A DNA stretch of 64,000 nt from Pusillimonas sp. DMV24BSW_D (GTDB lineage: Bacteria > Pseudomonadota > Gammaproteobacteria > Burkholderiales > Burkholderiaceae_B). The notes beneath the pieces are model-generated. The model saw only the letters and a list, made by a program, of their open reading frames with translations, was not told the origin of the DNA and searched no databases. Both the position numbers and the translations under genes were made by a program. This document shows, piece after piece, positions 17,373-26,213 of this stretch; position 1 is the stretch's first letter; each line of letters begins with the position of its first letter. The stretch is taken from positions 3,127,900-3,191,899 of the forward strand of contig NZ_CP049990.1 in assembly GCF_011388195.1 (NCBI RefSeq), read 5' to 3'.

Positions 17373-18545
17373 ATGAGAAAATTCGCCAAAATTGCGCTTG
17401 CAGCGGCGTGCTTTGCTTCTGCTGCCGTTGCTCACGCGGCCGAACCGTTCAAAATCGGGTTCATTATCCCCATGACGGGGCCTTTTGCCTCCACCGGTAA
17501 ACAAGCTGTTGCCGGCGCCAAGCTTTACATGCAACAACATGGTGACGAAGTGGCAGGGCGCAAAATCGAACTCATCATTAAAGACGACGGCGGCGTTCAA
17601 CCTGAAACAACGAAGCGTATCGCTCAAGAACTGGTTGTTCAGGACAAGGTAAATGTGCTGGCCGGCTTTGGCCTCACACCGCTGGCATTTGCCGCTGCAC
17701 CCATTGCCACCCAGGCTAAAGTTCCCATGGTGGTCACGGCAGCCGGCACCTCATCAATTGTTCAGAAGTCGCCCTACATCGTGCGTACCTCCATGACACT
17801 GCCGCAAACAACTGCGCCTATCGCAGCCTGGGCACGTGACAACAAAGACGTCAAAATCGATACCGCTGTTACGCTGGTAGCCGACTACGGCCCAGGTCAC
17901 GACGCTGAAAAAGTCTTCGTGAAAACCTTTACGGAAAAAGGCGGGAAAGTGCTGGAAAGCATCCGCAGCCCCATGGCAAACCCCGACTTTTCGGCGTTCC
18001 TTCAGCGCGTTCGCGACTTGAAACCCGATGCACTTTTCGTGTTCGTTCCCTCGGGCCAAGGTACCGCTGTATTGAAGCAGTTCAAGGAACGTAATCTTGC
18101 TGCAGAAGGTATCAATCTGATCGGTACCGGCGACATGGTGGAAGACGACTTGATGCCTTCCATGGGCGACGAAGTGCTGGGTATTATCACTTCCCACCAT
18201 TACTCTGCCGCTCACGATTCCGAAACAAACAAGGAATTTGTAAAAGCGTTCGCCGAGGCCAACGACGGGATGCGCGCCAGCTTCATGGGTGTAGGGGCCT
18301 ACGACGGCATGCACCTCATTTACGAAGCGTTGAAGAAAGCCGGTCCAGATGCAACGGGCGACGAACTTCTGGCCGCTATGAAAGGAATGGAATGGGAAAG
18401 CCCTCGTGGCCCGATCCGTATCGATCCTGAAACACGCGACATCGTTCAGAACATCTACATTCGTGAAGCCAAGAAACTGGATAACGGAGAACGTTATAAC
18501 GTTGAATTCGACGTCGTGGAAATGTTCAAAGACCCAGGCGTTTAA
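17373..18545 (+). CDS. ABC transporter substrate-binding protein (branched-chain amino acid / aromatic type)
   Basis: A periplasmic receptor of 390 residues with a clear Sec signal peptide (MRKFAKIALAAACFASAAVA, cleavage near AHA-AEP) and the Peripla_BP_6/LivJ fold: KIGFIIPMTGPFASTGKQ, LIIKDDGGVQPETTKRIAQE and YDGMHLIYEAL. The start at 17373 has AGGAG 8 bases upstream, whereas the longer open frame begins in non-homologous sequence. No LivH/M/G/F permease or ATPase genes follow, so it must share a transporter encoded elsewhere. Its position after the aromatic pathway suggests the ligand is the pathway's aromatic acid or a precursor; that is inference. Confidence 0.88.
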   Translation: MRKFAKIALAAACFASAAVAHAAEPFKIGFIIPMTGPFASTGKQAVAGAKLYMQQHGDEVAGRKIELIIKDDGGVQPETTKRIAQELVVQDKVNVLAGFGLTPLAFAAAPIATQAKVPMVVTAAGTSSIVQKSPYIVRTSMTLPQTTAPIAAWARDNKDVKIDTAVTLVADYGPGHDAEKVFVKTFTEKGGKVLESIRSPMANPDFSAFLQRVRDLKPDALFVFVPSGQGTAVLKQFKERNLAAEGINLIGTGDMVEDDLMPSMGDEVLGIITSHHYSAAHDSETNKEFVKAFAEANDGMRASFMGVGAYDGMHLIYEALKKAGPDATGDELLAAMKGMEWESPRGPIRIDPETRDIVQNIYIREAKKLDNGERYNVEFDVVEMFKDPGV

Positions 18546-18607
18546 GCAATATATCAACAGTTGGATAAAAAAAACCAACGCACTCAAATTGTTGTAAAAC
18601 GCTCTCT

Positions 18608-18640
18608 AAGCCCCTTCTGAACTGAAGGGGCTTTTCTTTT
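18608..18640 (+). terminator. Intrinsic terminator after the aromatic operon
   Basis: AAGCCCCTTC (18608-18617) pairs with GAAGGGGCTT (18624-18633) around a 6-base loop, followed by TTCTTTT. It lies 60 bp after the binding-protein stop and ends the operon. The remaining gap up to 18771 is AT-rich and shows no other recognisable feature. Confidence 0.85.
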
Positions 18641-18770
18641 AGGCCTTCATAAAATTATAAATTTTATATTTTCAATACTGTGAGCGCGCAGCTCACGCAA
18701 ATTCATTAAAATCAGCATCACCATTACAGCTTCAGCATGCGTTTTCACCCAATTCACCGGACTTCACTCT

Positions 18771-20294
18771 ATGCAACTGGGCAATCTCTCAGACAGCCAA
18801 CCAGAAACATGGGGCACCAGCCTGCCCGAGTTCTTCGAAATCATGCCGAACTCTTTATGGCTTGAAGACTATAGCCAGCTCTACGAGCTGTTTGAAAATT
18901 GGCGTTCGCAAGGTATCACCGATTTACGCGACTATTTGGCAGAAGATGCAACGCGTGTTGCCCAATGTTCTGCGTGCATCAAGGTATTACATGTCAATCG
19001 CAAAACGCTCGATATGTTTAATGCCGCCTCGTTCGACGAGCTTTCCTCTCGGCTGAGTGAGGTATTGCGTGATGACATGCTGGAGGCACACATTGAAGAG
19101 CTGGAGCAGCTCTGGGCGGGCAGCGATCGCTTCGAGAGCAAAAGTGTCAATTACACATTAAACGGCGAAAGGCTCGATGTTCTGATCCGTGCCGTTATTT
19201 TGCCGGATCATAAAAAGCGCTGGGATCGTGTGCTGGTGTCACTCGACAACATTACAGAGCTTGAAAATGCCCACCGACGTGTGTTGGCAAGCGAACAATA
19301 TGCACGGGGCATTTTCGAATATGCCCCCGTTTCACTGTGGGTTGAGGATTTTCATCGCATCAAGATCTTGCTGGAAGAGGTGCGTGAACGCGGAATTACC
19401 GACTTTAGAACGTTTACCGACGTTCACCCCGACTTCGTCGAGCAATGCATGTCGGAAATCAAAGTGCTGGATGTCAATCAATACACCATTGACATGTTTA
19501 AAGCCAAAAACAAACAAGACCTGCTCACCCGGCTGCCCGAAGTGTTCCGCGACGACATGCGGGACCATTTTCGCGAACAACTTATCGACCTGTGGGACGG
19601 TAAGCTGTTCATGCAGCGGGAGGTGCTGAATTACGGGCTGGACGGCAACCCGCTTAATATCCATCTGCAGTTTTCAGTGTTCAACGGCCATGAAAAGCAT
19701 TGGGATTTGGTGCTTCTGGCCCTGACTGACATTACCGCACGCAAGAAAGCCGAAGCCTATCTGGAGTATCTGGGCAAACACGATGTGCTGACAAAACTAA
19801 AGAACCGTTCATTCTATGTTGATGAAATCAGCCGCCTGGATCGCAAAGGCCCGTTCCCTGTCACGGTTATCATTATCGATATTAATAACCTGAAAACCAT
19901 TAACGACACCCTGGGCCACGCAGCCGGCGACGACCTGCTTCGGCGCGCAGGCGAAATTCTGGGCCAATTGAACAGCAAAGGGGTCACCACCATGCGCATA
20001 GGGGGCGACGAGTTCGCGGTTTTCATGCCCGGCGCAACCGATGAAGCCCGTACAAACCTGCTGGCCAACCTGAAAAAACTCACCGACCTGAACAACCAGT
20101 TCTACAACGGCCCGTTCCTTCAGCTAGCCGCAGGCTGGTCGATTTGCGAAGAAGGCGAACGCCTGGAAGATGCGCTTCGAGAAGCGGATCATTTAATGTA
20201 CGAAGAAAAACGGAAGTTCTATGCTATGCAATCTTCCGATGACGATGCATCCAGGCAGAGTACGCTGATAAACAGCCCAGAACGGCAGTCGTGA
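18771..20294 (+). CDS. Diguanylate cyclase with duplicated PAS-like sensor module
   Basis: A soluble protein of 507 residues with no membrane segment. Two homologous N-terminal modules (about 20-165 and 180-325) share the pattern SLW-ED, GITD-R, a D/E-x-VxQC core, KVL-VN, T-DMF and VxRDDM; they look like PAS-type folds duplicated in tandem. The C-terminal GGDEF domain (about 340-490) keeps GKHDVLTKLKNR, IIIDINNLKTINDTLGH and the active GGDEF near residue 412, so it should make c-di-GMP from two GTP. No obvious RxxD inhibitory site is placed with confidence. Its 3' end overlaps the convergent MFS gene by 71 bp. Confidence 0.85.
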   Translation: MQLGNLSDSQPETWGTSLPEFFEIMPNSLWLEDYSQLYELFENWRSQGITDLRDYLAEDATRVAQCSACIKVLHVNRKTLDMFNAASFDELSSRLSEVLRDDMLEAHIEELEQLWAGSDRFESKSVNYTLNGERLDVLIRAVILPDHKKRWDRVLVSLDNITELENAHRRVLASEQYARGIFEYAPVSLWVEDFHRIKILLEEVRERGITDFRTFTDVHPDFVEQCMSEIKVLDVNQYTIDMFKAKNKQDLLTRLPEVFRDDMRDHFREQLIDLWDGKLFMQREVLNYGLDGNPLNIHLQFSVFNGHEKHWDLVLLALTDITARKKAEAYLEYLGKHDVLTKLKNRSFYVDEISRLDRKGPFPVTVIIIDINNLKTINDTLGHAAGDDLLRRAGEILGQLNSKGVTTMRIGGDEFAVFMPGATDEARTNLLANLKKLTDLNNQFYNGPFLQLAAGWSICEEGERLEDALREADHLMYEEKRKFYAMQSSDDDASRQSTLINSPERQS

Positions 20295-21438
20295 TAAAAC
20301 AAAACGTATAAATAGCGGTGCTCAGACCTACATGATCGGCCAATATTCCCACACCAATAATGGGCACCGTCGCACCGGTATAAGCCGACAGGAAAAAAGT
20401 GGACATATTGGCCGCCCGACGGTGCTCATCGGCATGCAGACCGGCGATCATTGAAGCATAGAGAAAGCCGAACCCCTGACCGATGCCGAAACAAATCATG
20501 GCGACAATAAGAACCACGACGCTATGGGTGTACATCCCGACAGCAAGAAACACGACACTTAGACCAAACGCACTCATGCCGAACGTCAAACCTTTAAAAG
20601 GAGGTAGTTGTGTTTGCGTGATTTGAACCAACGTAGACGCAATGGCCATGAAAATAAACGCCACGCCCACCACAATCGGCCCCTGCCACGGCAAATTCAG
20701 CTCAGGCAAGACCGAAGGCACAAGCGATGCAAACAGGCAGCCGACACCAAAAGTAAAGAACCCACCGGCACAGCCCAAGAGGAATGGCGGCCGATTACCT
20801 ACAACCGGCAGCGCCATTTTGGGCACAATGGACAAAGGTGCCCGAGCACCGGCCGGCCCCTGCAACTGATGTCGAGAAGCAATAATTAACAGTAAAGTCA
20901 GTACGGCGAAGACCAAAATAAATACATAGGGCAATACCAGTGGGTAGACATTCCATTGGGCAATGACCCCGCCAATCACCGGCCCCGCTCCAAAGCTAAC
21001 CGTAATGGCACTGGAAGTAACGACAGCCGCTTTGCGGCGGTCTTGCTGCGGATGCGCTTCACCCATCGCCAGGGCAGCCGCTGTAGCAAGGATTCCATTG
21101 CCAAAGCCAATAATGGCGCGGGCTAGAATTAAGGTTCCCACCCCTTGCGCCACCATGGACAGCCCCAGCCCCAACATCAGCATTAATACCGACGCCACAA
21201 TGACTTTAAAGCGCCCGAAAGTATCCGACACCCGTCCAAAACAAAGCAGGGTGGCGAAAACGGCCACCATATAGGACGTAAAAATGTAACTTAAGGAGCT
21301 GGGCGGAATTTGCCAGGCTCGTTCGTATATAGGGTACAGCGGTGTCGGCAAAGAACTGGTTGCAAAACATAAGCAAACCAGTACGGTAACCCCAACAAAG
21401 CCCCCCCAGCGTTTTAACAACTCCATCCCAACAGTCAT
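20224..21438 (-). CDS. MFS transporter
   Basis: A major facilitator superfamily protein of 404 residues with twelve membrane segments. The loop 2-3 motif reads FGRVSDTFGRFKVI, and the TM1 region has CFATSSLPTPLYPIYERAW, a pattern of the sugar/drug exporter-like MFS group. The ATG at 21438 has GGAA about 8 bases upstream; a second ATG 12 bases in is also possible. The last 71 bp, encoding the cytoplasmic tail, overlap the cyclase gene on the other strand. Substrate is unknown; its upstream divergent neighbour is an aromatic-aldehyde dehydrogenase, so an aromatic compound is possible. Confidence 0.85.
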   Translation of the reverse strand: MTVGMELLKRWGGFVGVTVLVCLCFATSSLPTPLYPIYERAWQIPPSSLSYIFTSYMVAVFATLLCFGRVSDTFGRFKVIVASVLMLMLGLGLSMVAQGVGTLILARAIIGFGNGILATAAALAMGEAHPQQDRRKAAVVTSSAITVSFGAGPVIGGVIAQWNVYPLVLPYVFILVFAVLTLLLIIASRHQLQGPAGARAPLSIVPKMALPVVGNRPPFLLGCAGGFFTFGVGCLFASLVPSVLPELNLPWQGPIVVGVAFIFMAIASTLVQITQTQLPPFKGLTFGMSAFGLSVVFLAVGMYTHSVVVLIVAMICFGIGQGFGFLYASMIAGLHADEHRRAANMSTFFLSAYTGATVPIIGVGILADHVGLSTAIYTFCFITTAVLGCLSAYSAWMHRHRKIA

Positions 21439-21574
21439 ATAACATTCCGCAACAATCGTTGCACCGATTATAGTAAGTCCACTTACTTTTCCCTAGCGCC
21501 AAAAAGGCTCATAATGGAAAATTAAGACGCACTCGTGTTTATTCCGAATTTTGTAACAAACCTGGAGTCAAGCT

Positions 21575-23026
21575 ATGTCAACTATTTCGATGCTTATTAA
21601 CGGGCAACAAAAGCAAGCCAGCAATGGTAAAACTTTCCAGCGAAAGAACCCGCTTGACGGCAAAGTCGCAACCACCGCCCCGGCCGCAACCGTCGAAGAC
21701 GCCATCGAAGCTGTTGAAGCCGCCTCCCGGGCTTTCCCCGAATGGGCCGCGAAAGGCCCGACAGAGCGCCGTGGCCTGCTGTTGAAAGCAGCTGATGCCC
21801 TTGACGCAAAAACCGACGACTTTATCAAAGCCATGGCCGGCGAAACCGGTTCGGCCGCCATGTGGGCCGGCTTCAATGCGCACCTGGCAGCCAATATGCT
21901 TCGCGAAGCCGCATCGCTTACCACACAAATAAACGGCGACCTCATCCCATCCGATGTTCCCGGCAGCCTGGCTATGGGTGTTCGGCAGCCTGCAGGCGTG
22001 GTGCTGGGCATGGCGCCCTGGAATGCACCCATCATCCTGGGCACCCGAGCCGTTGCCGTGCCCCTGGCCTGCGGCAATACCGTTGTAATGAAGGGGTCGG
22101 AAGTGTGTCCGGCCACCCACAGCCTGATTATCGAATCACTTCAGGAAGCCGGCTTACCTAACGGGGTAGTGAATTTCATTACCAACGACCCAGCCGATGC
22201 CGGTCCCATTGTTGAGGCCATGATCGCCCACCCCGCCGTTCGGCGCGTCAATTTTACCGGCTCCACACGGGTTGGCAGAATCATCGCCTCGGTTTGCGCG
22301 AAATACCTGAAACCCTCTATTTTGGAATTGGGCGGCAAAGCGCCGCTGGTCGTTCTCGACGATGCAAATATCGAAGAAGCCGTTAACGGAACCGCTTTTG
22401 GCGCATTCGCAAATTCCGGCCAAATCTGCATGTCAACGGAACGCATTATTGTCGACAATAAAATCGCCGACGCGTTTATTCCCGCGCTCACCGAAAAGGC
22501 GCGCAACTTGCCGCTGGGTGATCCGCGCGAAGGCCCGGTTGTCCTGGGTTCGGTGGTCGACATGTCGACGGTTGAACGTTGCAATGCGCTCATCGACGAC
22601 GCGCTGGAAAAAGGCGCCAAGCTACTTTGCGGCGGCAAGGCTGAAAACACCTTAATGCCCGCCACCCTCATCGACCACGTCACGCCGAAAATGAAAATCT
22701 ACAGCGAGGAAACCTTTGCGCCGGTAAAGGCCATTGTCCGTGTTAACGGGGTTGAAGAAGCAATTCAAGTCGCGAATGACAACGACTACGGCCTGTCTGC
22801 CGCGGTATTCGGAAAAGATATCGGGCGGGCGTGGCAAGTTGCTTCGCGTATTGAATCAGGCATTTGCCATATTAATGGGCCCACAGTTCACGATGAGGCA
22901 CAAATGCCGTTTGGCGGCGTAAAAGACAGTGGTTTCGGCCGCTTCGGTGGGCGTGCCGGCATTGAGGCCTTCACAGAATTGCGCTGGATGTCGATTCAAA
23001 CTACCCCCCGTCATTATCCGTTCTAA
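21575..23026 (+). CDS. NAD(P)-dependent aldehyde dehydrogenase (vanillin/salicylaldehyde dehydrogenase-like)
   Basis: Oxidises an aldehyde to the carboxylate. At 483 residues it is a standard ALDH superfamily member with the general-base Glu in LELGGKAPLV near 252, the catalytic Cys in NSGQICMSTERI near 285, and the end block MPFGGVKDSGFGRFGG. The MSTERI and INGPTVHDEAQMPFGG blocks resemble the vanillin / salicylaldehyde / benzaldehyde dehydrogenase group. GGAG lies 9 bases before the ATG. It stands alone with a terminator behind it and is divergent from an MFS gene. Exact aldehyde not determinable. Confidence 0.88.
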   Translation: MSTISMLINGQQKQASNGKTFQRKNPLDGKVATTAPAATVEDAIEAVEAASRAFPEWAAKGPTERRGLLLKAADALDAKTDDFIKAMAGETGSAAMWAGFNAHLAANMLREAASLTTQINGDLIPSDVPGSLAMGVRQPAGVVLGMAPWNAPIILGTRAVAVPLACGNTVVMKGSEVCPATHSLIIESLQEAGLPNGVVNFITNDPADAGPIVEAMIAHPAVRRVNFTGSTRVGRIIASVCAKYLKPSILELGGKAPLVVLDDANIEEAVNGTAFGAFANSGQICMSTERIIVDNKIADAFIPALTEKARNLPLGDPREGPVVLGSVVDMSTVERCNALIDDALEKGAKLLCGGKAENTLMPATLIDHVTPKMKIYSEETFAPVKAIVRVNGVEEAIQVANDNDYGLSAAVFGKDIGRAWQVASRIESGICHINGPTVHDEAQMPFGGVKDSGFGRFGGRAGIEAFTELRWMSIQTTPRHYPF

Positions 23027-23049
23027 CAAGCAGCGCCTTAAATTGTTAC

Positions 23050-23087
23050 AAAAAACCCGTCGCCCCATTAGGAACGGCGGGTTTTTT
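23050..23087. terminator. Intrinsic terminator between aldehyde dehydrogenase and OmpA lipoprotein genes
   Basis: AAAAAACCCGTCG and CGGCGGGTTTTTT form a stem with one G-U wobble, with A and T runs on either side, so it can act on both strands for the two convergent genes. Confidence 0.85.
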
Positions 23088-23107
23088 GAATTCAACACTT
23101 TTAAAAA

Positions 23108-23779
23108 TTATTGTTTAACAGCGTACAAGAACAACTCAACACGACGGTTCAGCGCACGGCCCTGTTCGGTGCTGTTATCACCAATGGGGTTAGCGGAAGC
23201 ACGCCCTTCAGCAGTTAAGCGCCCCATGGAAATACCCTGTCGGGCAATATAGTTTGTAACGGCTTCAGCACGGCTTAACGACAAGCGCTGATTCAGTTCA
23301 GCCGGGCCGGTGCTGTCGGTGTAGCCAATAGCCTTTGCACGCAACTCGGGATGCTGGGCAAGTGCCCGCGACACACTGTCAAGCACGGGTAGTAAACCGG
23401 CTTTTAGATCAGACTTTCCTGTATCGAACGACACATTGCTTGGAATGTGAACTTTAAGGGTTCCGTCGGGCATTTCAACAACAGCCACCCCTAAATCACG
23501 GGCGCCGGATTGCTCAACGTCATTCTTGATGCCTGACCAGTTGTAGCCCATAATGCTGCCGGCAACCGCACCGATCCCCGCGCCAATTAATGCGGCCTCG
23601 CTGCTATCACCTATCAATGCGCCAAGCCCGGCACCTACGGCTGCACCCGCGCCGGCACCGGCTGCTGTGCGACCGCCCTGGCTCATACCACCCATTGTTC
23701 GATCCACCGTGGCACAACCTCCCATCATTGCCAAGGCAACCACGCTAATCGCAACGCGCTTATTGACTAAAGTGTTCAT
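23108..23779 (-). CDS. OmpA-family lipoprotein with glycine zipper
   Basis: An outer-membrane lipoprotein of 223 residues. Lipobox MGGC is at about residues 19-22. A glycine-zipper segment follows (AGAGAGAAVGAGLGALIG, then GAGIGAVAGSIMG), a motif that packs in membranes. The C-terminal OmpA-like domain binds peptidoglycan: VSFDTGKSDL, GYTDSTGPAELNQRLSLSRA and NRRVELFL. AAGGAG lies before the ATG. The YiaD/PAL-like architecture suggests a cell-envelope tethering role. Monocistronic between terminators and the amino-acid permease genes. Confidence 0.88.
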   Translation of the reverse strand: MNTLVNKRVAISVVALAMMGGCATVDRTMGGMSQGGRTAAGAGAGAAVGAGLGALIGDSSEAALIGAGIGAVAGSIMGYNWSGIKNDVEQSGARDLGVAVVEMPDGTLKVHIPSNVSFDTGKSDLKAGLLPVLDSVSRALAQHPELRAKAIGYTDSTGPAELNQRLSLSRAEAVTNYIARQGISMGRLTAEGRASANPIGDNSTEQGRALNRRVELFLYAVKQ

Positions 23780-23880
23780 ATTCTTCTCCTTCTTGGGTTA
23801 CGGGTTCCAGAACCATAATGAACCCTAAGTGCGCTATCTATCCTATCAGTTGCGTAGCAGCTCAAATGTTACGAATTTAT

Positions 23881-24942
23881 TCAGCCTTGACGCCATTGTC
23901 TTTCAAGCGACTGGCTATACCGGGAAATGGAAAAACATAGAACAAAATAAATAGCCCCAATGAACAAGTAAGCTTCGGTGCTAAACCCTTGCCATTGGGC
24001 ATCGGCCAACGCAGCCTTGGTCGCTTGCATGAGATCGAATACACCAATAACAACCACCAAAGACGTGTCTTTCAGCACAGAGATAAAAATACCAACCAGC
24101 GGCCCGACAATAGCCCTGAGCGCCTGAGGCAGCACAATAAAAAGCGTCTTTTGCCAGTACCCCAGGCCCAATGAGTCTGCCCCTTCGTACTGCCCTTTGG
24201 GGATCGCCTGTAAGCCACCACGAACAGTTTCAGCAATATAGGCGGCCACGAACAAAACAATGGCAATTTGGGCGCGCAACAATTTGTTAATGTTAAGGCC
24301 TTCGGGTAGAAACAACGGTAGCATCACTGAAGCCATAAACAACAAACTGATCAACGGCACACCGCGAATCAATTCGATATAAATCACACACACCGACCGT
24401 ACGGCAGGCAAATCGGAGCGTCGACCCAAAGCCAGCAACACGCCAAGTGGAAACGCCAGCCCCACCCCCACGGTGGCCAGAATCAAGGTAAGGGGTAAGC
24501 CGCCCCACAAGCGGGTTTCAACAAAAGAAAGCCCCAAAACCCCGCCCCACATGAGAACACCCACCAGCGTTAACGCCCCAAACCAGTAAATAGCCAGGGC
24601 CGGCCGCCAGAAGCGACGCCGGCAGCTGAGTACAACAATACCGATAAGCACCACACACGCCAGCAACGGACGCCACTGTTCTGCATAGGGGTACAAGCCA
24701 AACAAGATAACCCGATGCTTCTGGGCGATAAACGTCCAGCAGGCACCAGTTACTTGCGCACAGGCTTGCGGGCTGTCGCCCCCAAACCGGGCGGACAAAA
24801 ACAGCCACTCCACTGCTGCCGGCAATATCGCAGCCAACAGCCCAACAAGAATCACCGTGACCAAGGCGTTGAACGGCGTATTGACCAATGTGTGATACCA
24901 GCGCACCGGGCGCACACCAACGTATGTTGAAGCGGTTGCCAT
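23881..24942 (-). CDS. aapM: Amino-acid ABC transporter permease, AapM/HisM type
   Basis: An inner-membrane permease of 353 residues. A long N-terminal part carries extra membrane segments, as in AapM of the general L-amino-acid transporter, then the polar amino-acid permease domain with LALGRRSDLPAVRSVCVIYI and the ATPase-docking EAA loop GADSLGLGYWQKTLFIVLPQ. It starts 2 bp after the stop of aapQ. In known aap operons an ATPase (aapP) follows and a binding protein (aapJ) precedes; neither is here, since the next gene downstream is the OmpA lipoprotein. Confidence 0.87.
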   Translation of the reverse strand: MATASTYVGVRPVRWYHTLVNTPFNALVTVILVGLLAAILPAAVEWLFLSARFGGDSPQACAQVTGACWTFIAQKHRVILFGLYPYAEQWRPLLACVVLIGIVVLSCRRRFWRPALAIYWFGALTLVGVLMWGGVLGLSFVETRLWGGLPLTLILATVGVGLAFPLGVLLALGRRSDLPAVRSVCVIYIELIRGVPLISLLFMASVMLPLFLPEGLNINKLLRAQIAIVLFVAAYIAETVRGGLQAIPKGQYEGADSLGLGYWQKTLFIVLPQALRAIVGPLVGIFISVLKDTSLVVVIGVFDLMQATKAALADAQWQGFSTEAYLFIGAIYFVLCFSISRYSQSLERQWRQG

Positions 24943-24944
24943 TC

Positions 24945-26129
24945 TTACCGCTCCTTTAGCGCAATACGCCGGTTATACAAATTCATCACGGCCGATATCG
25001 ACAAGCTGACCGTTAAATAGGCGGCCATAATAATCAAAACTCCTTCAATCGCCTGACCCGTTTGATTCAGTGTTGTATTGGCAATTGAGACAATATCGGG
25101 ATAACCAATTGCAACAGCCAGAGAACTGTTTTTGGTTAGGTTCAAATATTGGCTTGTCATCGGCGGCACAATCACCCGTAGCGCCTGAGGAAGAATAATC
25201 CGGAGTAGCACCTGGCCATCGCGTAATCCCAGGGCACGACCAGCCTGCCATTGCCCCGCCCCCACCGACTGAATACCAGACCGCACCACCTCAGCGACAA
25301 AGGCCGCGGTATACAGCACCAGCCCCAACAACAGGGCAGTGAACTCCGGGCTTAGTGTTGCACCTCCGGCAAAATTAAAACCTTTCAATTCGGGCACGCT
25401 TAAATGAAGCCCTGGCGAGAGCGTAATCGTGATTGCGAATGAAACCGCCAAAACAAACAACAGACCCATCAGTGCCCACGCCTTGCCCGGTAGGTAGGCT
25501 GTTTTTGCTTTGCGGCCTAAACACACTGCAACAATTAAATACAATACGACCGCAAACAATGCCAACCAGAAAACTGAACCATTCACTCCCGACAGCCACG
25601 GAACAGTTAAACCCCGGTTAGATAAAAACACACCCGACATCGGCTCCAGTGCCAGCCGGGGTGAAGGTAAGCTTTGCGTAATAAGGGCGTACCAGAAAAA
25701 CAGCTGCAACAACAAAGGGATATTACGCATCACTTCAATATAGGCCGTTGCCACTGCAGCCAGCAGCCGATTGCCCGATAAGCGGGCAATGCCGATAAGA
25801 CTACCCAGCAAAGTCGCCAAAACCACCCCAAGGGCCGCGACTTTCAACGTATTCAGAATGCCAACCCATAACGCACGGGCGTACGAGTCGGCAGGACGAT
25901 AAGCGACCGGGCTCTCGCTGATTGCGAAACCCGCCTCCCGCTCCAGAAAACCGAACCCGGTTGAAATGTTGCGGGCGGCCAAATTAACCAGTGTGTTGTC
26001 GACTAACCAATAAACTAGCAAACCAATCCCCAGCAACATGGCCAACTGGTATATCCAGGCTCGCACCCTGGCGTTGCGCCACGACCAACGGGCAAAATGG
26101 GAAGAGCGTCGATTTGCAGGAAAAGTCAT
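24945..26129 (-). CDS. aapQ: Amino-acid ABC transporter permease, AapQ type
   Basis: The partner permease of AapM, 394 residues from the ATG at 26129 (MTFPANRRSS). A GTG at 26168 is open but adds only non-homologous residues. The N-terminus matches AapQ layout (QLAMLLGIGLLVYWLVDNT); the permease domain has LIGIARLSGNRLLAAVATAY and the EAA loop GRALGLRDGQVLLRIILPQ. It is divergent from ftsE across 84 bp. With AapM it would form the membrane channel of a broad L-amino-acid importer, but the ATPase and receptor must be encoded elsewhere. Confidence 0.87.
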   Translation of the reverse strand: MTFPANRRSSHFARWSWRNARVRAWIYQLAMLLGIGLLVYWLVDNTLVNLAARNISTGFGFLEREAGFAISESPVAYRPADSYARALWVGILNTLKVAALGVVLATLLGSLIGIARLSGNRLLAAVATAYIEVMRNIPLLLQLFFWYALITQSLPSPRLALEPMSGVFLSNRGLTVPWLSGVNGSVFWLALFAVVLYLIVAVCLGRKAKTAYLPGKAWALMGLLFVLAVSFAITITLSPGLHLSVPELKGFNFAGGATLSPEFTALLLGLVLYTAAFVAEVVRSGIQSVGAGQWQAGRALGLRDGQVLLRIILPQALRVIVPPMTSQYLNLTKNSSLAVAIGYPDIVSIANTTLNQTGQAIEGVLIIMAAYLTVSLSISAVMNLYNRRIALKER

Positions 26130-26213
26130 AGAGATTGACGCGTTAACAGGATAAAGTATCGAAGGCACGATATCATATCCGCCTATGAGCGATTTCTACA
26201 GCCAACGGTCAAC

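Noticed and set aside
17754..18587. Long open frame (277 codons) antisense to the ABC binding protein gene
   Set aside because: It mirrors a codon-biased real gene with a signal peptide and family motifs on the other strand; the antisense translation has no recognisable domain.
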